From contig CAYYNP010000143.1 of the NCBI GenBank assembly GCA_964472545.1, positions 1 through 23,901 of the forward strand: 23,901 bases of DNA. Reading direction: 5' to 3'. Below the pieces are notes generated by a model. That model searched no databases and was not told the DNA's origin. It saw nothing but the letters and a program-made list of their open reading frames with translations. Shown here piece by piece: positions 7,222 to 14,198 of the stretch (position 1 is the stretch's first letter; every line of letters begins with the position of its first letter). The DNA is from CAYYNP01 sp964472545. Lineage in GTDB: Bacteria; Planctomycetota; Planctomycetia; Pirellulales; Thermoguttaceae. The translations under genes and the position numbers were made by a program.

Positions 7222-7269
7222 CACACCGGGCCATCAACACACCGGGACATTGGCACACCGGGGCATTGG
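7222..7269. repeat. Three tandem 16-bp repeats
   Basis: Three head-to-tail 16-bp units start CACACCGGG and continue as CCATCAA, ACATTGG and GCATTGG. Units two and three differ at one position; unit one is more diverged. They end 15 bp before the kinase stop codon. There are no spacers, so this is not a CRISPR array. Confidence 0.8.
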
Positions 7270-7284
7270 GATAGCGGTGCGTTC

Positions 7285-9678
7285 TCACTCCGGCTCGTCT
7301 TCCGCTTGATCCGGCGTAGCCTCGCCGCCTTTTGCTGAACGGCCGCGGCGCCCGAGCCACTTCCAGCGGGAACGCTTCTTCAGACGTCCCAGCACCAACG
7401 GGGCGCTGTGGAAGGTGGCGAATCCCAACGCGACGACGGCCCACACGACCACGCAGCCGCCGCCCCAGTCGGGTTCCGTGCGGATCACGTGGCCGCGCTG
7501 GCCTCGCCGCCAATCCGCTCGATCGACCAGTTGGCGGAGATAGGCCGGAAAGTACTCGGGGTCGGCGTCCGGCGGCGGCTCGTCGGCACAGATAGCCAAC
7601 AGGCACTGCTCGGAATACCGTCCGTCGGGCCACGTCCATAGCACTTGGTATTCCCCCGGCGCGTCTTTCAGCGGCACGACGTTCTCCTGGTCCGGCGCCG
7701 ACAAGAGGCCGATCCGCTCGGGTGACAGCACGACGTCTTGCGTCCAGTCGCAGATGGCGTCGTGATACGGCGCGAACCGCTCCGCGTCGTCGCGAATCGC
7801 CCTGGCGTCGAACGATTCGCAAAACGCCTCGCGCCGGCCAGCCTCCAGCGCCGTCAACATCGTCTCGGTGCGCAGGATCCGCAGCCGAACGGTCTCGGCC
7901 GCCGATTCCAGGGCGGGCGGCAGAGGGTAGCCGCTCAAGCACGGCTGCTCGAGCAGCCCCAGGATCGCCTTCTGGTCGTCGGCCTCGACCGCAGTTTGCA
8001 GCGCCGCGAGCATCTGACGGCGGGCGGCCGCCTGATCGTAGGCCGGCCGCCACCGCTGGGCTTCGTTGCAGTCGGCAAACAGGTCCTCCTGCCAAATGCT
8101 CAGCAGCCGCCGGTCGCGCTCGACGGGGGGCAAGGCGTCGGGCATCTCGTGCAGCGTCCTCAATACCGGCGCCCGACGCTGGGCCAGATCGATCCGCGCC
8201 CGCCACTCGGAGGGGACCATCGGCTCGCACTTGGCCTCCATCACGGCCCGCCACGCCGCGATGATGCCCGCCTCTGAGGAGGCCGTCTCGATCGCTTTCT
8301 GCAGCCGGCCGACCGACTGGGTCCGCCGCCGGGCCTGATCGACCCGGGCCTGGGCTTCGTATTTGTAGCCTTGCGGCAGTTGGGCCGCCGTCTCGGCAAT
8401 CTCGCGTTCGCCCGCCAAGGTGAATCGGCTGGACGACCGTTGCAGCATCTTCTTCAGTTTGTCGAGCACGGCCACGCGCCGCCGCGCTTCGCTCACGCGG
8501 AACCGCTGCTGATCGGCCAGCACGAAACCGGCGAATAGCGACTCGTTCCAGGTGCGGACCAGGCGCCGATCGTTGACCTCGCTCGTCTCGGCGGGAACCC
8601 GGCAAAACGCCGTCCAGGCCTCCTCGCGGCAGACGTATTCGTATGCCTTTTGGATCGACGGTTTGAGGTGTTCCGGGGCGTCGCGGAACTGGCCGCGGCG
8701 ATTGAGCGCCTCGACCGCCGCCGCCCACTCTTGCCGACGCAGCAGTTCCTCCACCTGGGCGTACGAATTGGCCAATTGCCCCAGCGGTGGGACTTGCTGG
8801 ATCGGCGTCCGATAGAGGTTGAAGAGCTGCGCGGTCAGATCGCGGACCTCCTGGTCGCCGCAGGCCATCAGTTCCCGATAGACGTTCGATTGGGCCGGCG
8901 CCTCGAAATCCTCCCGGCGAAACAGCAGCTTGTCGTAACCGGTTTGCTCGACGTACCGCATCCAAAACTGCGGATCGGCCGCCAACGCTCGCAGGCCAAC
9001 GTAGATCATTAGCGCGGAGAAATGGTCGAGGTCCAACGACAGCAGCGTGGCTTCGTTGCGTTGTGGATGCTGATAAGGCTCGACGCCCACCTCGAGGTTT
9101 CGCCGTCCTACCAAAGCCGGCACACACATGCAGTCGTAGTCGACCAGCTTCAACTCGCCGCGGGTGGTGACCATCACGTTGGCGTGCTGCAGGTCGCCGT
9201 GAGACACCGAAGCCTCGGCCAACTCGCGGACCAGATCGACCCATCGCCGGGCGGCGTCGGCCAACGCGGGACGGTTGCCCTCGAAGCATCGTGCCCGCAC
9301 CCATTTGAAGAGCGTCTCGCCCTGGACCCATTCCATGGTGATCAGCGGATACCATCTTCCGTCGCCGGCCGAGCGGATGGAGCGGTCGCGATACTCGAAA
9401 TCGACCAGGCAATTCAGCTTGCGGCCCTTTAAGTACGCGCTGATCAACTCATAGCGTTCCCGCCGCTCGGGCGATTCGGTGGTGAACACGCGGACCGCGA
9501 ACGGGTCCACACCGTTGGCGTCGATCCCCTTGTACACCACCGCAAACGCCCCGGCCCACGGACGCGGCTGGTTGCGCTCGTCCTTCTCGATGCTACACGT
9601 CTTCAACTGCGGATCGCGAAACGCCACCCGAGGGTTTTGCAGCATCGCACTGAAGTGAGAAGCCAGGGGCCAGGACAT
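7285..9678 (-). CDS. Atypical Ser/Thr protein kinase-like protein with C-terminal TM
   Basis: The 797-residue product has an N-terminal kinase-fold domain (about residues 10-280). The glycine-rich loop is GAFAVVYKG; the position of the ATP-contacting lysine holds Arg63 (F-A-V-R-V-F). The catalytic loop is HGDLQHANVM with Asp162 and Asn167, and the metal-binding motif is D180-Y-D in place of DFG, followed by C-M-C-V-P-A-L. The pattern matches the bacterial HGDLQ...LVDYD...VPAL kinase family, from memory of that family. The long middle (about 290-680) is helical, with charged repeats, and a hydrophobic segment near residues 735-760 precedes a basic tail, suggesting membrane attachment. The start MSWPLASHFSAMLQNP was chosen because family members begin with a similar W-P...QNP stretch; the longer frame to 9837 would overlap the promoter. 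No phosphatase or vWA partner gene is adjacent. A long antisense ORF here is a shadow. Confidence 0.85.
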   Translation of the reverse strand: MSWPLASHFSAMLQNPRVAFRDPQLKTCSIEKDERNQPRPWAGAFAVVYKGIDANGVDPFAVRVFTTESPERRERYELISAYLKGRKLNCLVDFEYRDRSIRSAGDGRWYPLITMEWVQGETLFKWVRARCFEGNRPALADAARRWVDLVRELAEASVSHGDLQHANVMVTTRGELKLVDYDCMCVPALVGRRNLEVGVEPYQHPQRNEATLLSLDLDHFSALMIYVGLRALAADPQFWMRYVEQTGYDKLLFRREDFEAPAQSNVYRELMACGDQEVRDLTAQLFNLYRTPIQQVPPLGQLANSYAQVEELLRRQEWAAAVEALNRRGQFRDAPEHLKPSIQKAYEYVCREEAWTAFCRVPAETSEVNDRRLVRTWNESLFAGFVLADQQRFRVSEARRRVAVLDKLKKMLQRSSSRFTLAGEREIAETAAQLPQGYKYEAQARVDQARRRTQSVGRLQKAIETASSEAGIIAAWRAVMEAKCEPMVPSEWRARIDLAQRRAPVLRTLHEMPDALPPVERDRRLLSIWQEDLFADCNEAQRWRPAYDQAAARRQMLAALQTAVEADDQKAILGLLEQPCLSGYPLPPALESAAETVRLRILRTETMLTALEAGRREAFCESFDARAIRDDAERFAPYHDAICDWTQDVVLSPERIGLLSAPDQENVVPLKDAPGEYQVLWTWPDGRYSEQCLLAICADEPPPDADPEYFPAYLRQLVDRADWRRGQRGHVIRTEPDWGGGCVVVWAVVALGFATFHSAPLVLGRLKKRSRWKWLGRRGRSAKGGEATPDQAEDEPE

Positions 9679-9810
9679 GGTGTCAGTCGAAAATCGGGTA
9701 TCCGGTTGTCCGCTACGGGAGGGAGCCGAAAACAGCCAATTGGACGGGTCGCTAGACGTGTCCGTAGCGGGGGAGGGCCGTGGTGGTGGCCCGTGTTGTC
9801 GGCCGTCACG

Positions 9811-9839
9811 AGTATACCGTATCTCAGAAGCACCCACAA
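9811..9839 (-). promoter_or_regulatory. Sigma70-type promoter for the kinase gene
   Basis: On the minus strand TTGTGG (9839-9834) and TATACT (9816-9811) are spaced by exactly 17 bp. The -10 matches 5/6 and the -35 3/6. The predicted start near 9804 gives a leader of about 125 nt. A perfect 19-bp palindrome abuts the -35. Confidence 0.55.
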
Positions 9840-9840
9840 T

Positions 9841-9859
9841 CAGAGGGGATACCCCTCTG
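9841..9859. promoter_or_regulatory. Palindrome, candidate operator
   Basis: CAGAGGGGATACCCCTCTG is a perfect dyad with 8-bp half-sites and a 3-bp centre. It lies one base upstream of the -35 of the kinase promoter and between two divergent genes, a usual place for a dimeric regulator to bind. No regulator gene is adjacent. Confidence 0.45.
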
Positions 9860-9989
9860 CCTGGTGGGCTGTCGCCGGCCGTGATCTATCATTCTTCTAT
9901 GGGGAGATTGCGTGTGACGCGGTGCAGATAGCAGTGGGGAAACGCGGTTCGGGCGCGACCACCGGTCGCGGCTTTGTGAGGATGACGCC

Positions 9990-11624
9990 ATGGACCACCA
10001 GCGAAGACGCCGGGGACGCACGGCCCTGTTGTTGATTCTGTTGTTGTACGGCCTCTACGCCGGGGCGTTCATCTTGCGTACGAGTTTCGTCGTCGACGGC
10101 GTACGCCGCTTTTGCCTGTTGGACGACGCGATGATCTCGATGCGATACGCCCGAAACCTGGCCGAGGGGCACGGGCCGGTCTGGAATCCGGGCGAAGAGG
10201 CCGTCGAGGGGATCACCAATCCGCTTTGGACCGGCACCATGGCCATGTTGCACCTGACGGGCGCACCGGAGTCGAAGGTCTCGCTGCTGGTGCAGATCTC
10301 CAGCGCCGTCTTTCTCCTGGCCAATCTCGTGCTGGTCTTCAAGATCGCCCGATTCCTCTGCCGCGATTCGCTTGCCGCCGCGATCGCCGCAACGGTGCTC
10401 ACGGCGTTCTACTACCCGTTGAACAAATGGGCCTTGCAAGGAATGGAAGTCGGGGCGGCTGCGCTGCTGGTCACCGCGGCCGTGTGGATGGCGATCCGTA
10501 CGCTCGATCGACGGCGGTTCTCCGTCGGGCTGTACGTGGTGCTGGCCGTGGGCGTATTGCTGCGAATGGACTTGTTGATCCCCGGCGGAATTCTCTGCGG
10601 GCTATTGGCGTGGATCGATCGAGAGCACCGGCGCCGCCATTGCCTGGCCGGCTTTCTCGCCCTGGGCGTCGCGCTGGCCGGACAGACGCTGTTTCGTTTC
10701 TTCTACTATGGCGACCTGTTGCCGAACACCTACTATCTAAAGATGACCGGCTACCCGGCGCTGCTGCGGATCTGCCGGGGGCTGATCGTGCTGGCCGATT
10801 TCGTTTGGAACCTCAATTGGATGCTCTTCCTGCTGCCGGCGGCGCTGTTGATCGTGCGGCGCGATCGGTACGTGGTCCTGCTGTTGGCGGTCTTCGGCGG
10901 CCAGTTGGCCTACAGCGCCTACGTCGGCGGCGACGCCTGGGAGGAATGGGGCGGGGCCAACCGCTACGTGGCCGTGGCCATGCCGTTGTTCTTTGTGTTG
11001 CTCTGCGTCGCGATGGAGACGATCGTCGATCGGTTGTCGGCCGTCTCGGCGGAGATCTCGCGGCGCCGCGGTGAAGCGGTCCGCCGACCGTTGATGCAAA
11101 GAGGCTACCTGACGGCCGGTTTTGTGCTATTGTGTTTGATCAGCTTCAACACGCTCAAGGGCCCGCACGGCTTGCGGCAGTGCGCGCTGGTCGAGACGTC
11201 GATGCACGTCGAGGACCATCGGGAGATGCTGAGACGCAGCGAGGTCCTACGCCACATCACCGCTCCGGACGCGCAGGTCGGCGTCACCTGGGCCGGCATC
11301 ATGCCCTACTTCGCCGACCGGGTGATGATCGACTTCTCCGGCAAGAACGACAAGCACATCGCCCGGCTGCCGATGCACCAGGCTTCGCATCCGTCCGATC
11401 GATTCGCCTACTTCCACCCGGGCCATCTGAAATGGGACTACGGCTACTCCATCGGCGAGCTGCAGCCGGACGTCGTACTGCAGGCGGGCTATCCGCCCGG
11501 CGAGGCGAAACCGTTCCTCGACGGCGCCTATCGTGAGGTGATGCTGGCCGGATGCCGGTACTATTTGCGCAAGGGCTCGCCGCGGATAGACTGGGAAGGG
11601 GTGGCGGAGTTGGGGAGCAGGTGA
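9990..11624 (+). CDS. Polytopic GT-C glycosyltransferase, AftB-like
   Basis: The 544-residue membrane protein has a first TM helix at about residues 11-30, then the extracytoplasmic motif LLDDAMISMRYARNLAEGHG with Asp45-Asp46, followed by WNPGEEAVEGITNPLW. About eight or nine further TM helices run to near residue 385, and a soluble C-terminal domain of about 155 residues contains VGVTWAGIMPYFADR and IDFSGKNDKHIA. This architecture and the first-loop 'DD-A-x-I-S-x-R-Y-A-R-N-L' motif are those of GT-C enzymes that use polyprenyl-phosphate sugars, best known in actinobacterial arabinofuranosyltransferase AftB. The acidic pair is the expected catalytic or metal site. The donor and acceptor in this organism are unknown; lipid- or surface-glycan transfer outside the cytoplasm is inferred. 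GTGAGGAT supports the ATG. The CBS-HEPN gene begins 23 bp after the stop. Confidence 0.8.
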   Translation: MDHQRRRRGRTALLLILLLYGLYAGAFILRTSFVVDGVRRFCLLDDAMISMRYARNLAEGHGPVWNPGEEAVEGITNPLWTGTMAMLHLTGAPESKVSLLVQISSAVFLLANLVLVFKIARFLCRDSLAAAIAATVLTAFYYPLNKWALQGMEVGAAALLVTAAVWMAIRTLDRRRFSVGLYVVLAVGVLLRMDLLIPGGILCGLLAWIDREHRRRHCLAGFLALGVALAGQTLFRFFYYGDLLPNTYYLKMTGYPALLRICRGLIVLADFVWNLNWMLFLLPAALLIVRRDRYVVLLLAVFGGQLAYSAYVGGDAWEEWGGANRYVAVAMPLFFVLLCVAMETIVDRLSAVSAEISRRRGEAVRRPLMQRGYLTAGFVLLCLISFNTLKGPHGLRQCALVETSMHVEDHREMLRRSEVLRHITAPDAQVGVTWAGIMPYFADRVMIDFSGKNDKHIARLPMHQASHPSDRFAYFHPGHLKWDYGYSIGELQPDVVLQAGYPPGEAKPFLDGAYREVMLAGCRYYLRKGSPRIDWEGVAELGSR

Positions 11625-11647
11625 GCGAGTGAGGACAAAGGACCGCC

Positions 11648-12439
11648 ATGGCGTTGAATCGATCTACGGTGCCGAGTCTGCGTCGGGTCTTCCATGAGGG
11701 CTTCTGCGCACGCGACGTCGCCGAGCCGCTGGTTTCGTTCGACGCCGATGCCCCGGCCGATACGGTGCGGGCGTTCATGGCGGAGCGCAAGTACGAGATC
11801 GTCGGCATTCGTGAGCGAGGGCTCGTCGTGGGATACGTGGAGCAAGCCGCACTTGAGGACGGGGCTTGCTCGGCCTTCTTGCGGCGTTTGGACGACGCAC
11901 GGGTGATGCTCGATTCGACGCCGCTGGTCGACGTCGTCCTGGGGCTGAGCGAGGCCCGGCGGCTGTTCGTTTCCGTACTGGGCGGCGTAAGCGGGATCAT
12001 CACCCGCAGCGACCTGCAAAAGCCGCCGGTGCGGATGTGGCTGTTCGGCATGGTGACGCTGATCGAGATGCGGTTCGCTCGGCTTATCGAGGCCTACTGC
12101 CCGGACGGCCAATGGAAGGAGTTTCTCTCCGAAGGCCGCATCGCCAAGGCCGAATCGCTGCTGGCCGAGCGTGCGCGGCGGAATCAGGAACTCGACTTAT
12201 TGGATTGCCTGCAATTCTCCGACAAGACCCAGATCATCGCCCGCAACCCCGAGCTCCGCGGCCTGACGCGCTTCGAGTCGCGGCGGCAGATCGAGCAGTT
12301 CGCCAAGCAGCTCGAGCAGTTGCGGAACAACCTGGCGCATGCGCAGGACATCGTTACCACGGACTGGGAGACGATCGTGCTGCTGGCGGCGAATCTCGAT
12401 AGGGTCTTGCTGGGACCGCCAGGGTTGGAGTCGGAGTAG
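11648..12439 (+). CDS. CBS-domain pair fused to HEPN-like domain, putative RNase
   Basis: The 263-residue soluble protein has two parts. Residues about 20-125 look like a CBS pair: the first unit has VAEPLVSFDADAPADTVRAF then YEIVGI...LVVGYVEQ; the second has STPLVDVVLGL...RLFVSVLGGVSGIITRSDL, where 'G-I-I-T-R-S-D-L' is a typical CBS end. CBS pairs bind adenosyl ligands. Residues about 128-258 are all-helical and hold R226-N-N-L-A-H231 (12323-12340), matching the R-x4-6-H motif with a polar residue after Arg that defines catalytically competent HEPN ribonucleases. 'LLDCLQFSDKTQII' precedes it. A ligand-controlled RNase is therefore plausible, but not proven. AAAGGA five bases before the ATG supports the start. 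It follows the glycosyltransferase gene by 23 bp. No MNT-type antitoxin gene is adjacent; the next gene converges from the right. Confidence 0.75.
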   Translation: MALNRSTVPSLRRVFHEGFCARDVAEPLVSFDADAPADTVRAFMAERKYEIVGIRERGLVVGYVEQAALEDGACSAFLRRLDDARVMLDSTPLVDVVLGLSEARRLFVSVLGGVSGIITRSDLQKPPVRMWLFGMVTLIEMRFARLIEAYCPDGQWKEFLSEGRIAKAESLLAERARRNQELDLLDCLQFSDKTQIIARNPELRGLTRFESRRQIEQFAKQLEQLRNNLAHAQDIVTTDWETIVLLAANLDRVLLGPPGLESE

Positions 12440-12640
12440 TCGGGCTGATGCGCGGCCTGGCCGTGGGTGGCCAAACCGTCGGCGTACGGCCGGGCTGGAT
12501 GTCTTGCAAGAGTCCGATCGTCCCGTCTTTGCACAACACCGACCACCTTGCGAATCAGTCGAATGGAACTGCACATCCGTCTCCGCCGGATCGTCTGCCA
12601 CCCACGCCACTCACATCTGGGTTGATCGTCTGCATGCCGA

Positions 12641-14086
12641 TCACAGATCCTTTGCAGCCTCACCCACCGGACGCGTGCCGATCTGCATTTCTTCCTGAAA
12701 CATCACGGCCATGCCCCGCAGCTTTCGGGCGATTTTCGGGTTGGCGACGGGCGTCGTCTCGGCGGGGTCCTGCTCCAGATCGTAGAGCGTCAGCGTGGGG
12801 TTCAAGAACAGCTTCCATTTTCCCCAGCGGACGGCGGCCAACGATCCCTGGCTGCCGTGATAGAAGAAGGCGTCGTTGTATTCGCGCCGCGTGATGATCT
12901 CGCGCCATTCCAGCGGCGGATGCCAGGGGCGTCGAAGCGGGACCGAGGCGTTGATGGAAAGCTCTTCGCTCGGCGCGGGAACATGATCAGATTCGCCGAT
13001 CAACAAGGGCCCCATGTCTCGACCGTCGATTACGCGGCCCGGCGGAACCTCGACGCCCGCCAGGGTGGCGAGCGTTGGATACCAGTCCATGGCACGCACC
13101 ACGGCCGACGATTCGTATCCTCGCCGCAGGCCGACGCCGGGCCCCCAGGCAATGCACGGGACGCGAATGCCGCCCTCGAAGGTCGATAACTTCCCGCCAC
13201 GAAGGGGCTGCAGTGTTCCCTGCCCCGTCGCGCCCTGCCGCGCGCGGCGGCCGTTGTCCGAAGCATAGACGACGACCGTGCGGCGGTCGATGCCGAAGCG
13301 CTTCAGCGCGGCAAAGATCTCGCCCACGTAATGGTCCAACTCGTGAATCGCATCTTCGTATTCGCCGAGGCCCGAGCTGCCGCGAAAACGGTCGCTCACA
13401 CCGTACGGCCAGTGCAGCATGGTGTGTGCCAGGTAGAGAAAGAAAGGCCGGTCGCGATGGCGGCCGATGAACTCGATCGCTTCCTCGGTATAGACCTTGG
13501 TCAGTTCGTTGACGTCGGCCGGGCGCCGGACGACTCGACGACCTCGCAGCAATGGGACGCCGCCTTGATCCTTGAAGTGTATCGTTTCGACCGGATCGAG
13601 ATTGTGCAACAACCCGAAGTATTCGTCGAAACCCTGCCGTTGCGGCAGAAACGGTTCGTGAAACCCGAGATGCCATTTGCCGACACACGCCGTGGCGTAT
13701 CCGTTGGACTTCAGAAGCTCGGCGATCGTCAGTTCATTCGCGTGCAAGCCGATACGCGAGTCGGCACGCTGCACCCACGTCGCCAGTCCGACGCGCCGCG
13801 GATAGCATCCCGTGAGCAAACCCGCTCTCGACGGACTGCAGATCGGCGCCGCGGCATAGTAATCCGTGAAGCGAATTCCATCGCGTGCTATGGTATCGAC
13901 GTGAGGCGTCTCGAGGTCCGACGCGCCATAGCAGCCAAGATCACCGTAGCCTTGGTCGTCGATCAGGATGAAGATGAGGTTTGGTTTGACCGTCTTCGTT
14001 GCCTGCCCGTAAAGGACGGGCGTCGACAGGAGGACCAGCATGCCGGTCAGGGCAGACGCATAACGTCGTCTATGAAGGCTTAACAT
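12641..14086 (-). CDS. Exported type I (formylglycine) sulfatase
   Basis: The 481-residue protein is of the alkaline phosphatase/arylsulfatase superfamily. A signal peptide (MLSLHRRRYASALTGMLVLL, cleavage near Ala29) precedes NLIFILIDDQGYGDLGCYG with metal ligands Asp43-Asp44. The active-site motif is CSPSRAGLLTG with Cys83, converted to formylglycine by a maturase. GKWHLG follows (Lys137, His139), then HTMLHWP (His221), YASDNG (Asp277, Asn278) and GGKLSTFEGG with Lys299. All main catalytic positions are present, so it should be active if matured; it hydrolyses a sulfate ester, probably on a sulfated glycan, but the substrate cannot be read from sequence. ATG 14086 was chosen because it starts directly at the signal peptide; the longer frame adds a non-signal-like 46-residue extension. 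It lies 112 bp downstream of nadB on the same strand, with no functional link apparent. Confidence 0.9.
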   Translation of the reverse strand: MLSLHRRRYASALTGMLVLLSTPVLYGQATKTVKPNLIFILIDDQGYGDLGCYGASDLETPHVDTIARDGIRFTDYYAAAPICSPSRAGLLTGCYPRRVGLATWVQRADSRIGLHANELTIAELLKSNGYATACVGKWHLGFHEPFLPQRQGFDEYFGLLHNLDPVETIHFKDQGGVPLLRGRRVVRRPADVNELTKVYTEEAIEFIGRHRDRPFFLYLAHTMLHWPYGVSDRFRGSSGLGEYEDAIHELDHYVGEIFAALKRFGIDRRTVVVYASDNGRRARQGATGQGTLQPLRGGKLSTFEGGIRVPCIAWGPGVGLRRGYESSAVVRAMDWYPTLATLAGVEVPPGRVIDGRDMGPLLIGESDHVPAPSEELSINASVPLRRPWHPPLEWREIITRREYNDAFFYHGSQGSLAAVRWGKWKLFLNPTLTLYDLEQDPAETTPVANPKIARKLRGMAVMFQEEMQIGTRPVGEAAKDL

Positions 14087-14198
14087 GCTCGCTACGATCC
14101 TCCAATTGCTGCGCGACGCCGACGGTCTTCCGAATGAATCTACGCGGATGGCCGAGCCTGTCGCGGAAAACCATCGGGGCTCCCCGGTTCCAAGGTTC

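Larger units (their letters stand above)
9679..9989. other. Divergent intergenic region (311 bp)
   Basis: This gap lies between the kinase start and the GT-C glycosyltransferase start. It contains the minus-strand promoter (9811-9839) and the palindrome (9841-9859). The plus-strand gene has GTGAGGAT close before its ATG at 9990, but I could not pick a convincing plus-strand promoter. No additional gene is seen. Confidence 0.5.

Noticed and set aside
7222..7269. Short direct repeats as a CRISPR array
   Set aside because: Units are 16 bp, contiguous and without spacers, and there are no cas genes.
6968..9412. 814-residue open frame antisense to, or out of frame with, the kinase gene
   Set aside because: The product is Arg/Gly/Pro/Ala-rich without domains, while the overlapping frame has clear kinase motifs. 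Long spurious frames are expected in GC-rich DNA.
12440..12640. Possible small gene or terminator between the CBS-HEPN and sulfatase genes
   Set aside because: Only a 5-bp stem (TGGCC/GGCCA) and Arg/Pro-rich shadow frames were seen; nothing strong enough to annotate.
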